From JAGVSV01 sp040766135 (lineage in GTDB: Bacteria > Bacillota > Clostridia > Christensenellales > Aristaeellaceae), in NCBI GenBank assembly GCA_040766135.1, contig JAXGRA010000005.1, positions 85,432 to 149,431 on the forward strand: 64,000 nt of DNA, given 5' to 3'. Shown in pieces: positions 53,388 to 63,167 of this stretch. The position numbers and the translations under genes were made by a program. Positions within the stretch are counted from its first letter, which is position 1. Each line of letters opens with the position of its first letter. The notes under the pieces are model-generated. The model made no database searches. It was not told the DNA's origin and saw only the letters and a program-made list of their open reading frames with translations.

Positions 53388-55624
53388 GTGGATTGCTTGG
53401 TGGGGGTATCGTCGTCCTGCTTGCGCGGGCGGCGGGCGGCCGGATATGTTCCGGACAGCGCGCCCATCAACTGCCCGCGCAAACTGGTGTGCTGAGGGGG
53501 AGCAGGATATTCTACGCGCTCGTGGAACACACCATGCAGCACCGTGGCACACGCTTCACGGATTAAATCCAGGTCTCTTAACGTCAGCGGGCTGTCGGAT
53601 AGCTGACCGTCATCCACCTTGCCTTTGATCAGGTCGCCAATGAAGCGCCGCACTTCGTGCGGGGCACGTGAAGGCATGGAACGTACGGCAGCTTCCACCG
53701 TATCACACAGCATGATAATGGCGGACTCCGCCGTGCGCGGTTTTTGGCCGGGATAACGGTAGTCTGCCTCTACTACCACGTTGTCGCTGCTGGATTCTTT
53801 CAGCGCCTTGGAATAAAAGTACGACACCAACGTGCTGCCATGATGTTCGGCAATGATTTGCTGGATGGCATAGGGAAGGCGATACTGCTTGGCCAGCGCC
53901 AGGCCGGCGGTTACATGCCCTGTGATCATCGTTACGCTGGTCTTGGTGTCGGCACCGTCATGAATGTTGGATGTGCCGATCTGATTTTCACGGAACCACA
54001 GCGGCTGTTTTAATTTTCCAATGTCATGATAGTATGCGCCCACGCGCGCCAGCAGTGCATCAGCCCCGATGGCCTCTGCTGCAGCCTCGGCCAGATTGGC
54101 CAGGATAACGCTGTGGTGATAGGTGCCCGGCGCTTCTAACATCAGCCGCCGCAGCAGCGGATGGTTGGGGCTGCTTAGGTCATACAGCCGGTTGGGCGTG
54201 GGCAGGTTAAACAGCGTTTCCAGCAACGGCTGTATGGCTAAGCACAGCAGCGCAGAAATCATGGAACCTGCGCCCGCCCACAGCGCACGTTCCAGCAGCA
54301 CGGAACGGTCTACTGTGGCGACCAGGCCGATGCCCATCACCGTCAGGAAGGAAATTATTGCTGCGACCAGCCCGGCTACAAAAATCATGCTGCGCAGCGT
54401 ACGCCGTCCGAGGATGGTGATAATGGCAGCGCCGGACAGCAAAAACATGGTGAGCAGCGTATACATTTCCTGCGGACTCGTTCCGCCGGTGCCCAGCATG
54501 AAAGCGGCGATAATAGCACCGGATACGGTAGCCAGCAGTGCGGGGATAGCGCCCATCAACAGCACGATCAGCATAGGCATCAGCACCAAAGGCGCGGCAT
54601 AGGGCAATTGAATGGCTTTAAAAAAATAGCATAGCGCGCATACCAGTATCAGCACCATATACAACAGAATCAGGCTGGGCATGCGATTGAACAGGCGCGG
54701 CCACAGCAAGCGCATGGCCACCATCATGGCCAGCAGCGACAGAAACACTACGCCCAGCGTACCTAAATAGGGCAGGTAATCTACGCGGTTGTTGCTCAAC
54801 AGCCCAAGGGTGTCGAGCATTTCCAGTTCGTTGGCCTTGATGCGTCCGGCACCACGTACCAGGATGTTTTGCCCCTGCTTGTATACAACCGGCTCGACGG
54901 CATCGCGCGCGTCCTGACGCGCCTGCGCGGTGGCTTCCTCGTCAATGACCATATTGGGCATGATAATGGCCTGCAGCACGGGCAATGCTACGTTTTGCAG
55001 AAGGCTTACGCTGGTGCGATACCCTATAATCTGCATAATAGAACTGATTGCGATGGTTTCCTGACCCTGGGTGATGTGCCCCTGCATGGTGTTGCGTACC
55101 GCCTGCGTTAAGGAAGCAAACAACTCTTCAAATGAATTTTGTGAGGCGTTCATCAGCGTAATCAGCTGAAAATCGCGGAAGGTGGCCAGCGTAATCATAT
55201 CGCCGGCTTCCTGTAACTCCTGCGCCGAATAGTGGCGCGTGGGCCCGTAATCGGGCAACGTCATGGCATATTGACGCACACCATCCAGTTCGGCCTTTAC
55301 GGCCTCCAACTGGTGCAACACCTGATCGGTGATGCCTTCCTGGTAGCGGTAGGTGGGCGTAATAGCCAGCGCGGCCTGGACACGGTTTTGTTCGGTGGTG
55401 ATTTCGTCCACCACATCGCGGCTGGCCGCGATGGTGTGCGGCGGCACCATACCGATAGACAGTTGGTAGCGTGCAGGGGTGATGGCCGCTGCGCAGATAA
55501 GGAATACAATCAGCGTACCCACCAGAATAATGGCGGACTTGACAAACAGCGAGGATTTTAGAAACGCCCGCAATTTGCTTAACACGCTGGTTGAGGGCTG
55601 TGTTGCAGTGTTTTGATCAATCAT
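53384..55624 (-). CDS. pgpH: 7TM receptor with HD domain, c-di-AMP phosphodiesterase PgpH-like
   Basis: 746 residues from the ATG at 55624 (GGGGAG upstream). An N-terminal helix (about 30-50), an extracellular region (about 55-290), seven membrane helices (about 295-495), then a cytosolic HD domain: PGTYHHSVILANLAEAAA, VGAYYHDIGKLKQP and MLCDTVEAAVRSMPSR. It hydrolyses c-di-AMP to pApA in related bacteria. It starts inside the end of phoH (8 nt) and overlaps the ybeY-cdd start by 4 nt. Confidence 0.92.
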   Translation of the reverse strand: MIDQNTATQPSTSVLSKLRAFLKSSLFVKSAIILVGTLIVFLICAAAITPARYQLSIGMVPPHTIAASRDVVDEITTEQNRVQAALAITPTYRYQEGITDQVLHQLEAVKAELDGVRQYAMTLPDYGPTRHYSAQELQEAGDMITLATFRDFQLITLMNASQNSFEELFASLTQAVRNTMQGHITQGQETIAISSIMQIIGYRTSVSLLQNVALPVLQAIIMPNMVIDEEATAQARQDARDAVEPVVYKQGQNILVRGAGRIKANELEMLDTLGLLSNNRVDYLPYLGTLGVVFLSLLAMMVAMRLLWPRLFNRMPSLILLYMVLILVCALCYFFKAIQLPYAAPLVLMPMLIVLLMGAIPALLATVSGAIIAAFMLGTGGTSPQEMYTLLTMFLLSGAAIITILGRRTLRSMIFVAGLVAAIISFLTVMGIGLVATVDRSVLLERALWAGAGSMISALLCLAIQPLLETLFNLPTPNRLYDLSSPNHPLLRRLMLEAPGTYHHSVILANLAEAAAEAIGADALLARVGAYYHDIGKLKQPLWFRENQIGTSNIHDGADTKTSVTMITGHVTAGLALAKQYRLPYAIQQIIAEHHGSTLVSYFYSKALKESSSDNVVVEADYRYPGQKPRTAESAIIMLCDTVEAAVRSMPSRAPHEVRRFIGDLIKGKVDDGQLSDSPLTLRDLDLIREACATVLHGVFHERVEYPAPPQHTSLRGQLMGALSGTYPAARRPRKQDDDTPTKQST

Positions 55625-56576
55625 TGTGGGACTCCCCGTTTTCATAGGCTTCATAGGCAGCTACGATGCGTTGTACTAGGTCGTTACGCACCACGTCGTG
55701 CTTGTCTAATTCCATTACCTGAACGCCAGGGATGCCGGAGAGCACCTCCTGTGCCATCCATAGCCCACTGCGTCGCTGCGGCGGCAGGTCAATCTGGGTC
55801 ATGTCGCCGGTCACAACGCATTTGGCGTTGCGGCCCATGCGCGTTAAAAACATTTTCATTTGTTCGGGCGTGGTGTTCTGAGCCTCGTCCAGGATGATAA
55901 AAGCATCGTTGAGCGTGCGCCCGCGCATGAAAGCCAGCGGTGCAATCTCAATAGCACCCATGTCAAACATGGTTTGGACGCCATCGGTGCCCATCATTTC
56001 GTGCAGTGCGTCATATAGCGGCCGCAGGTAGGGGTCTACCTTCTGCGCCATGTCTCCGGGCAAAAACCCCAGTTTTTCACCAGCTTCTACCGCCGGGCGG
56101 GTAAGCACCAGGCGTTCGACCATTTTATTGCGGTAAGCGGCTACTGCCAGCGCAATGGCCAAAAATGTTTTACCCGTGCCGGCTGGGCCCACGGCAATGG
56201 TCAGCTGATTGTTGCGGATGGCGTCCACATAGGCTTTTTGCCCGCCCGTTTTGCAGCGTACTGGGCGGCCGCGGTAGGTATAGGCCACCGTATCATTTAT
56301 TATCTCCTCGGCCTGCTCCAATTGCCCGGCCTGGGCCAGGCGCACATAATAGCGCATGCGGCCGATGTCAACCTGCTCGCCGCGCTCCAATAGATTTTGG
56401 AGCTTGTCCAAGATATCCTCAGCCATGTGCACATTGGCCGCGTCCCCGTGGGCAACAAGCTGGCCATTGTGCATATGAATCGTCACCCGGAGTTCGTCCT
56501 CCAACACCCGGATGTTCTGGTCATTCATGCCGAACATGGCCTGGCAGGTGTCCATTGTACGAATTTGTAAGGGCAA
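55617..56576 (-). CDS. phoH: PhoH family protein (ATPase)
   Basis: 319 residues. A KH-like N-terminal part (about 15-80) is followed by P-loop AVGPAGTGKTFLAIALAVAAY, Walker B FIILDEAQNTTPEQMKMFLTRMG and VTGDMTQIDLP. Its role in RNA metabolism is unclear, and it regularly precedes pgpH and ybeY. I place the start at a TTG at 56576, 11 nt after AAGGAGG. The first ATG of the open frame (56636) lies inside the promoter -10. Confidence 0.85.
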   Translation of the reverse strand: MPLQIRTMDTCQAMFGMNDQNIRVLEDELRVTIHMHNGQLVAHGDAANVHMAEDILDKLQNLLERGEQVDIGRMRYYVRLAQAGQLEQAEEIINDTVAYTYRGRPVRCKTGGQKAYVDAIRNNQLTIAVGPAGTGKTFLAIALAVAAYRNKMVERLVLTRPAVEAGEKLGFLPGDMAQKVDPYLRPLYDALHEMMGTDGVQTMFDMGAIEIAPLAFMRGRTLNDAFIILDEAQNTTPEQMKMFLTRMGRNAKCVVTGDMTQIDLPPQRRSGLWMAQEVLSGIPGVQVMELDKHDVVRNDLVQRIVAAYEAYENGESHND

Positions 56577-56631
56577 AGACGTAAGTTCCTCCTTCGCGTT
56601 AGGGGTTGCGCAGCCAAGCTGCGTATAGATA

Positions 56632-56661
56632 ATCATACCATTATATGTAACCTGCTGGCAA
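56632..56661 (-). promoter_or_regulatory. Promoter of the phoH-pgpH-ybeY/cdd-era operon
   Basis: Minus strand: -35 TTGCCA, 18 bp, extended -10 TGGTATGAT. A second TATAAT lies just upstream (56640-56645). Confidence 0.6.
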
Positions 56662-56705
56662 ACGTGAGAATGCTTTGCCAGAACATAAATCGCACAGATG
56701 TACTA

Positions 56706-56734
56706 TTGCTTTCGCCAAAGAAATGCCCTATACT
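56706..56734 (+). promoter_or_regulatory. Promoter of the ferredoxin gene
   Basis: -35 TTGCTT, 17 bp, -10 TATACT, 44 bp before the ATG. Confidence 0.6.
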
Positions 56735-56777
56735 ATTGTGGAACGCATAAATAGCGATCACATGGGAGGTAGAAACT

Positions 56778-56948
56778 ATGGCTTTCAAAATTTCCGATGC
56801 TTGCATCAATTGCGGCGCCTGCGAGGCAGAGTGCCCGGTCAGCGCCATCACGCAGGGTGATGACACGTACGTGATTGACGAAGACGCGTGCATTGACTGC
56901 GGCGCTTGCGCTGATGTGTGCCCGGTGGGTGCCCCGGCCCAGGCATAA
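56778..56948 (+). CDS. 2[4Fe-4S] ferredoxin
   Basis: 56 residues, classic clostridial size. Two clusters: CINCGACEAECP (residues 9-20) and CIDCGACADVCP (38-49), each CxxCxxCxxxCP. It has a low-potential electron carrier's acidic surface (many Asp/Glu). GGGAGG is 8 nt before the ATG. It is monocistronic, with its own promoter and a strong terminator, placed between phoH and the ribosomal protein operon. It would feed hydrogenase, PFOR-type or Rnf enzymes of an anaerobe, none of which is in the window. Confidence 0.95.
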   Translation: MAFKISDACINCGACEAECPVSAITQGDDTYVIDEDACIDCGACADVCPVGAPAQA

Positions 56949-56962
56949 TTTTATCGCCTGGC

Positions 56963-57022
56963 ATACCCGCCAACCACAGCCAAAGTTTCTTTTGGCATAA
57001 TCGGGTTGGCGGGTATTCTTTG
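56963..57022 (+). terminator. Terminator of the ferredoxin gene
   Basis: 13-bp perfect stem (56963-56975 with 57004-57016) with an inner GCCAAA/TTTGGC pairing, followed by TCTTTGTTTT. Confidence 0.8.
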
Positions 57023-57059
57023 TTTTGATATGCTCAATTGTCAATTTTCGGTAAAAACA

Positions 57060-57087
57060 TTGACATTGCCAATATTTTTGTGATACT
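57060..57087 (+). promoter_or_regulatory. Promoter of the rpsL operon
   Basis: Perfect -35 TTGACA, 16 bp, extended -10 TGTGATACT. About 130 nt of leader follow, with hairpins GGTTACC/GGTAACC (57095-57113) and GCGG/CCGC. Confidence 0.7.
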
Positions 57088-57222
57088 GTGAATCGGTTAC
57101 CTGTGCGGTAACCCGCGGTTTTTGCCGCAAATGACGTAGACTATATATCTCCCATGGGTTGCGGGGATGTTATAGGAGGATACCCGGTAAGCGGGGTCCG
57201 ATCAAAAACAGGAGGTGCTTCC

Positions 57223-57597
57223 ATGCCGACGATCAACCAGTTGATCCGCAAGGGAAGGAAAGACGCAAAAAAGAAGTCCGACGCTCCGATTCTGCAGGGA
57301 TGTCCGCAGAAGCGCGGCGTGTGTCTGTCTGTTAAGACGACCACGCCTAAAAAGCCCAACTCGGCGCTGCGCAAAATTGCGAGAATCCGCTTGACCAACC
57401 AGTACGAGGGCACATGCTACATCCCTGGTATCGGTCACAACCTGCAGGAGCACAGCGTGGTGCTGATTCGTGGCGGCCGTGTGCGTGACCTGCCCGGCGT
57501 GCGCTACCATATCATTCGTGGCGCGCTGGATACGGCAGGTGTTGCTAAGCGCAACCAGGGCCGTTCACTCTACGGGGCTAAAAAACCCAAGAAGTGA
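57223..57597 (+). CDS. rpsL: 30S ribosomal protein S12
   Basis: 124 residues from the ATG at 57223 preceded by GGAGG; the in-frame ATG at 57154 is too far upstream. PTINQLIRKGR, CLSVKTTTPKKPNSALRK and RGGRVRDLPGVRYHIIRG are S12. The conserved lysines of TPKKPNSA and PGV are of the streptomycin-sensitive form. Confidence 0.97.
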   Translation: MPTINQLIRKGRKDAKKKSDAPILQGCPQKRGVCLSVKTTTPKKPNSALRKIARIRLTNQYEGTCYIPGIGHNLQEHSVVLIRGGRVRDLPGVRYHIIRGALDTAGVAKRNQGRSLYGAKKPKK

Positions 57598-57680
57598 TCA
57601 TCCGCCCCTATGGCGTGCGGTGCGGATGTGCCTGGGCTGGAACACCCCGGCGCACAGCAAGTACCAGCGCGGCTTATGGC

Positions 57681-57701
57681 AGGCACGATGCTGACGTGCC
57701 T
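57681..57701 (+). promoter_or_regulatory. Hairpin in the rpsL-rpsG spacer
   Basis: AGGCACG/CGTGCCT stem with a 7-nt loop. A second pairing CATCCGC/GCGGATG spans the start of the same 148-bp spacer. In E. coli the same gap holds the S7 feedback site; a similar role here is inference. Confidence 0.35.
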
Positions 57702-57745
57702 TCGGTGGGGGTTATTCACACCAACAGGAATTAGGAGGGAACACC

Positions 57746-58216
57746 ATGCCCCGTCGTGGATTTATACCCAAGCGTGAAGTGCTGCCTGATCCGATCTACG
57801 GGACGGTTCAGGTAACCAAGCTCATTAACCAGCTGATGCTGGATGGCAAACGCGGCGTTGCGCAGAATGTCTGCTACAGCGCCTTTGAAATGATTAAGGA
57901 ACGCAGCGGCAAGGAGCCGGGCGATGTATTCCAGGAAGCGCTCAACAACGTGATGCCGCAGCTGGAAGTCAAGGCCCGCCGCGTGGGCGGTGCCACCTAC
58001 CAGGTGCCCATGGAAATCCGCCCCGAGCGTCGTCAGACCTTGGCTCTGCGCTGGCTGATTGAGTTCAGCCGCAAGCGCGATGAAAAGACCATGGCCGAGC
58101 GCCTGGCCGGAGAGCTGCTGGATGCCAGCAACAACACGGGCAAGGCTGTGGGCCGTAAGGAAGAAATGCACCGCATGGCTGAGGCAAACAAAGCGTTTGC
58201 CCACTATCGCTGGTAA
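57746..58216 (+). CDS. rpsG: 30S ribosomal protein S7
   Basis: 156 residues. PRRGFIPKREVLPDPIYGT, VGGATYQVPMEIRPERRQTLALRWL in parts, and the C-terminal EEMHRMAEANKAFAHYRW are S7. AGGAGGG precedes the ATG. It nucleates 16S 3' domain assembly. Confidence 0.97.
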   Translation: MPRRGFIPKREVLPDPIYGTVQVTKLINQLMLDGKRGVAQNVCYSAFEMIKERSGKEPGDVFQEALNNVMPQLEVKARRVGGATYQVPMEIRPERRQTLALRWLIEFSRKRDEKTMAERLAGELLDASNNTGKAVGRKEEMHRMAEANKAFAHYRW

Positions 58217-58260
58217 AGAAGGAAGGCCCGGGCAGGGCACATTAGGGAGTATTTACTCGC

Positions 58261-60330
58261 ATGCAAAGAACACACCCCTTGGAAATGGTCCGGAATATTG
58301 GCATCATGGCCCATATCGACGCCGGCAAGACGACGACCACCGAGCGCATCCTGTACTATGCAGGCAGGCTGCATCGCATGGGCGAAACGCACGACGGCTC
58401 GGCCACGATGGACTGGATGGATCAGGAGCGTGAGCGTGGTATCACCATCACATCCGCTGCCACCACAGCCACTTGGAAGGACCACACCATCAACATTATC
58501 GACACCCCCGGGCACGTGGACTTCACCGTCGAGGTGGAGCGTTCACTGCGCGTATTGGACGGCGCGGTGGCGGTTTTCTGTGCCAAGGGCGGCGTCGAGC
58601 CGCAAAGCGAAACAGTGTGGCGCCAGGCAAATCGCTACAACGTTCCCCGCATGGCCTACATCAACAAGATGGATATCACCGGCGCTGACTTTGACCGCGT
58701 GCTGCACATGCTGCACGACCGCCTCAATGCGCACGCCGTGCCCATCCAGCTGCCCATCGGCGTAGAGAGCAGCTTCCGCGGCATTGTGGATTTGATCCGC
58801 ATGAAGGCTGAAGTGTACTACGACGATGACGGCAATGATGTTCGGGAGGAAGAGATTCCTGCGGATATCCTGGCTGATGCTGAACAAGCCCGCAACGAAC
58901 TGGTTGAAGCCCTGGCCGAACTGGACGAGGATCTGATGGAGAAATACTGTGCAGGCGAGGAGCCGAGCATAGCTGAACTCCAGAAAGTACTGCGCAAGGC
59001 CACCATTGCTTGCGAGATTACACCGGTGCTGTGCGGCACATCCTATCACAACAAGGGTGTGCAGCCGCTGTTGGACGCCATCTGCGCGTACATGCCCTCG
59101 CCGCTGGACATTCCGTCCATCGTGGGCAGCGATCCCAAGGACAGCGATGTTGCCATTGAGCGGCATCCCCGTGATGACGAGCCCTTCTCGGCGCTTGCGT
59201 TCAAAATTGCGGTGGATCCTTTCGTGGGCAAGCTGGCTTTCTTCCGGGTATACTCCGGCAAGATTGAGTCCAACAACTATGTGTACAACAGCACCAAGGA
59301 CAAGCGCGAACGTTTCAGCCGCATCATGCGCATGCATGCCAACCATCGCGAGGATGTCGATGCCGTATTTACCGGCGACATTGCCGCCGCAGTTGGTTTG
59401 CGCAACACGGTAACAGGCGATACGCTGTGCGATGAAAAGCACCCGGTGGTGCTGGAAAAGATGGAGTTCCCCAACCCTGTTATCCAGGTAGCCATTGAAC
59501 CCAAGACCAAGGCCGGTCAGGAAAAGATGACCTACGCGCTCTCGCGTTTGGCTGAGGAAGATCCCACGTTCAAAAGCTACACCGATGAGGAAACAGGGCA
59601 GACCATCATCGCAGGCATGGGCGAACTGCATCTGGAAATCATTGTAGACCGCATGACGCGGGAGTTCCGTGTAGAAGCTACCGTAGGCAAGCCGCAGGTA
59701 TCCTATAAGGAAACCATCGGCAAGGCTTCCAAGGCCGAAGGGCGTTTTGTGCGCCAGACCGGCGGCCATGGCCAGTATGGTCATTGCGTGATCGAGATCG
59801 CGCCCGCCGAGCCCGGCAGCGGCTACACATTCGAAAACAAGACCGTGGGCGGCGTTATCCCCAAGGAGTTTATCCAGCCCATCAACAACGGCATCCAGGA
59901 AGCAGCCAAATCCGGCGCGCTGGGAGGCTATGAGGTGGTGGACTTTACAGCCACTTTGCTCGATGGCTCCTTCCACGAGGTAGACTCGTCCGAAATGGCC
60001 TTCAAAATTGCCGGTTCCATGGCGTTTAAGGAAGCGCTCAAGGGTGCAGACCAACGCTTGCTGGAGCCTGTGATGAAGGTTGAAGTGATCGTACCCGATC
60101 AATATATGGGCGATGTCATGGGCGATATCAGCGCCCGGCGCGGTCGCATTGAAACCATGGAATCCCATCTGGGCGATCATATGGTACACGCTGTTGTACC
60201 GCTCAGTTCCATGTTTGGGTACGCCACCGACCTGCGCAGCAAGACGCAGGGGCGCGGCAACTTCTCGATGGAGTTCAGCCATTACGAGGAAGTGCCCAAG
60301 GGAGTAGCAGACAAAATTACCGGCAACTAA
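58261..60330 (+). CDS. fusA: Elongation factor G
   Basis: 689 residues. G1 AHIDAGKTTTTERI, switch 2 DTPGHVDF, NKMDITGADF, and domain IV/V GYEVVDFTATLLDGSFHEVDSS and PDQYMGDVMGDISARRGRIE in parts. It catalyses translocation. No clear GGAGG lies before the ATG; GGGAG is 11 nt upstream. Confidence 0.97.
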   Translation: MQRTHPLEMVRNIGIMAHIDAGKTTTTERILYYAGRLHRMGETHDGSATMDWMDQERERGITITSAATTATWKDHTINIIDTPGHVDFTVEVERSLRVLDGAVAVFCAKGGVEPQSETVWRQANRYNVPRMAYINKMDITGADFDRVLHMLHDRLNAHAVPIQLPIGVESSFRGIVDLIRMKAEVYYDDDGNDVREEEIPADILADAEQARNELVEALAELDEDLMEKYCAGEEPSIAELQKVLRKATIACEITPVLCGTSYHNKGVQPLLDAICAYMPSPLDIPSIVGSDPKDSDVAIERHPRDDEPFSALAFKIAVDPFVGKLAFFRVYSGKIESNNYVYNSTKDKRERFSRIMRMHANHREDVDAVFTGDIAAAVGLRNTVTGDTLCDEKHPVVLEKMEFPNPVIQVAIEPKTKAGQEKMTYALSRLAEEDPTFKSYTDEETGQTIIAGMGELHLEIIVDRMTREFRVEATVGKPQVSYKETIGKASKAEGRFVRQTGGHGQYGHCVIEIAPAEPGSGYTFENKTVGGVIPKEFIQPINNGIQEAAKSGALGGYEVVDFTATLLDGSFHEVDSSEMAFKIAGSMAFKEALKGADQRLLEPVMKVEVIVPDQYMGDVMGDISARRGRIETMESHLGDHMVHAVVPLSSMFGYATDLRSKTQGRGNFSMEFSHYEEVPKGVADKITGN

Positions 60331-60366
60331 GCCGAATGATGTAATTGTGGAGGAAGAGGAAACAAC

Positions 60367-61584
<1,218 letters not shown>

Positions 61585-61614
61585 TTACTATTTCCAGAAA
61601 AGAGGTGTGCTTAA

Positions 61615-61779
61615 GTGGCAGTCAAGGACGCACGTGCCAACATTGTGTTAGCCTGCCAGGAGTGCAAGCAGCGCAACTACAACACCAAGAAGAACAAGAA
61701 GAACACCCCCGACCGCATTGAACTGAGCAAGTTCTGCCGTTTCTGCAGGAAGCACACGGCACATCGCGAGACGAGGTAA
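61615..61779 (+). CDS. rpmG: 50S ribosomal protein L33
   Basis: 54 residues, GTG start with AGAGGTG 8 nt upstream. MAVKDARANIVLACQECKQR, then NYNTKKNKKNTPDRIELSKF and CRFCRKHTAHRETR. The two CxxC pairs (CQEC, CRFC) make it the zinc-binding paralogue, suggesting that a zinc-independent copy may exist elsewhere. The stop is 3 nt before secE. Confidence 0.95.
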   Translation: MAVKDARANIVLACQECKQRNYNTKKNKKNTPDRIELSKFCRFCRKHTAHRETR

Positions 61780-61782
61780 GTC

Positions 61783-62046
61783 ATGAGCGAGAAAAAGGCT
61801 GTCCGTTCGGCGGACAAGAAGGAAAACTTCCTGACCCGTGCTGTTGCGTGGCTGAAGCGATTGCCGTCACGCATCGCGCAGCCGTTCAAGAACATGTGGC
61901 GGGAGCTGAAGAAGGTCACCTGGCCCAGCCGGAACGATCTGATCAACTATACGCTGATTGTGCTTGCGTTCATGGTATTTATGGGTGTCGTAATCGGATT
62001 GTTGGATGCCGGCGCCTCCAGCCTGATCGCATTGCTGATGGGCTAA
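61783..62046 (+). CDS. secE: Preprotein translocase subunit SecE
   Basis: 87 residues. A charged N-terminus, the conserved WRELKKVTWPSRNDLINYTL (about 43-62), and one membrane helix (about 60-85). It clamps SecY in the translocon. It lies between rpmG and nusG, the usual order. Confidence 0.94.
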   Translation: MSEKKAVRSADKKENFLTRAVAWLKRLPSRIAQPFKNMWRELKKVTWPSRNDLINYTLIVLAFMVFMGVVIGLLDAGASSLIALLMG

Positions 62047-62064
62047 GAGGACCGGGAGGAAAAC

Positions 62065-62613
62065 ATGACCGAACAGGAAACCATCCAGAACCCGCAGCAA
62101 GCTGCCTGGTACGTGGTGCATACGTATTCCGGCTATGAGAACAAGGTAAAAGATAACCTTGAGAAAGCGGCCGAGAACAACCGCATGCAAAACCTGATCC
62201 AGGAAGTTGCTGTCCCCATGGAAGAAGTTGCCGAAATCAAAAACGGCAAGCGCGTCATCACGCAGCACAAAACCTTCCCTGGTTATGTGCTGGTCAAAAT
62301 GATCATTACCAGTGAAAGCTGGTACGTGGTGCGTAACACGCGCGGCGTTACTGGTTTTGTGGGCCCGGAAAGCAAACCCGTGCCCCTGACCGACGCCGAA
62401 GTCGAAACGATGCTCAACAGCCGCCCGCAGGCCGAAGCCTGCAAGATCGTGGTGGGCGAGGAAGTCCGGATACTGTCCGGTCCGCTCGAGAACTTCACCG
62501 GTGTGGTGGAGTCCATCGATATCGCGCGCGGCAAGATGCAGGTCAAGGTCAAGATGTTCTTGGGCCGCGAAATGCAGGTTGAGATCGGAATCGACGAAGC
62601 GGACAAAGTCTGA
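62065..62613 (+). CDS. nusG: Transcription termination/antitermination protein NusG
   Basis: 182 residues. NGN domain AWYVVHTYSGYENKVKDNL and FPGYVLVKMIITSESWYVVRNTRGVTGFVG in parts, then KOW domain GEEVRILSGPLENFTGVVESID. It binds RNA polymerase and Rho or the ribosome. GGGAGG precedes the ATG. Confidence 0.96.
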   Translation: MTEQETIQNPQQAAWYVVHTYSGYENKVKDNLEKAAENNRMQNLIQEVAVPMEEVAEIKNGKRVITQHKTFPGYVLVKMIITSESWYVVRNTRGVTGFVGPESKPVPLTDAEVETMLNSRPQAEACKIVVGEEVRILSGPLENFTGVVESIDIARGKMQVKVKMFLGREMQVEIGIDEADKV

Positions 62614-62632
62614 GCGTAGTGCTCGGTTAAAG

Positions 62633-62663
62633 GTGGGAGGCGCCGAAGCGCCGCCATTACCAC
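62633..62663 (+). promoter_or_regulatory. L1-operator-like RNA motif before rplK
   Basis: GTGGGAGG (62633-62640), a GGCGC-CGAA-GCGCC hairpin, and ATTACCAC (62656-62663), with GTGG pairing to CCAC. The same arrangement recurs before rplA. Confidence 0.6.
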
Positions 62664-62684
62664 AATTGAGGAGGAGCCACACCG

Positions 62685-63110
62685 ATGGCAAAGAAAGTAG
62701 CCGCAATTATCAAACTCCAGGTGAACGCCGCTAAGGCCAACCCCGCGCCCCCCATCGGGCCTGCGCTGGGTCAGCACGGCGTCAACATCCCCGGTTTCTG
62801 CAAGGAGTTCAACGAGCGCACCGCCAAGCAGGCGGGCCTGGTCATCCCGGTGGTCATCACCGTGTATTCCGACCGCTCCTTTACCTTCATCACCAAGACG
62901 CCTCCGGTGCCGGTGCTGATTAAAAAAGCGCTGAACATCGAAAGCGGCAGTGATACACCCAACAAAAAGAAGGTTGCCCAGCTCAATCAGGAACAGGTGC
63001 GTCAGATTGCCACCGAAAAAATGCCTGACCTGAATGCAGGCAGCGTGGAAGCCGCCATGCGCATGGTCGCCGGCACCGCGCGCAGCATGGGCGTCACCGT
63101 CGCAGAATAA
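62685..63110 (+). CDS. rplK: 50S ribosomal protein L11
   Basis: 141 residues. AIIKLQVNAAKANPAPPIGPALGQHGVNI in parts, FCKEFNERT, KTPPVPVLIKKA and the C-terminal MRMVAGTARSMGVTV. It forms the GTPase-associated centre with 23S. GGAGGAG precedes the ATG. Confidence 0.97.
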   Translation: MAKKVAAIIKLQVNAAKANPAPPIGPALGQHGVNIPGFCKEFNERTAKQAGLVIPVVITVYSDRSFTFITKTPPVPVLIKKALNIESGSDTPNKKKVAQLNQEQVRQIATEKMPDLNAGSVEAAMRMVAGTARSMGVTVAE

Positions 63111-63124
63111 TCGTAAGGAGCAAT

Positions 63125-63153
63125 GTGGGAGGACACAGCGCCGCTAATACCAC
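63125..63153 (+). promoter_or_regulatory. L1-operator-like RNA motif before rplA
   Basis: GTGGGAGG (63125-63132), AGCGCCGC, and AATACCAC (63146-63153), closely similar to the motif before rplK. It overlaps the region just before the rplA ribosome binding site. Confidence 0.65.
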
Positions 63154-63167
63154 ATGGAGGAAAACAC

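Noticed and set aside
53388..53552. Upstream extension of the ybeY-cdd frame
   Set aside because: Lies within pgpH coding sequence, no YbeY homology, no ribosome binding site.
56577..56636. ATG start for phoH at 56636
   Set aside because: The codon lies inside the promoter -10, and a TTG at 56576 follows AAGGAGG.
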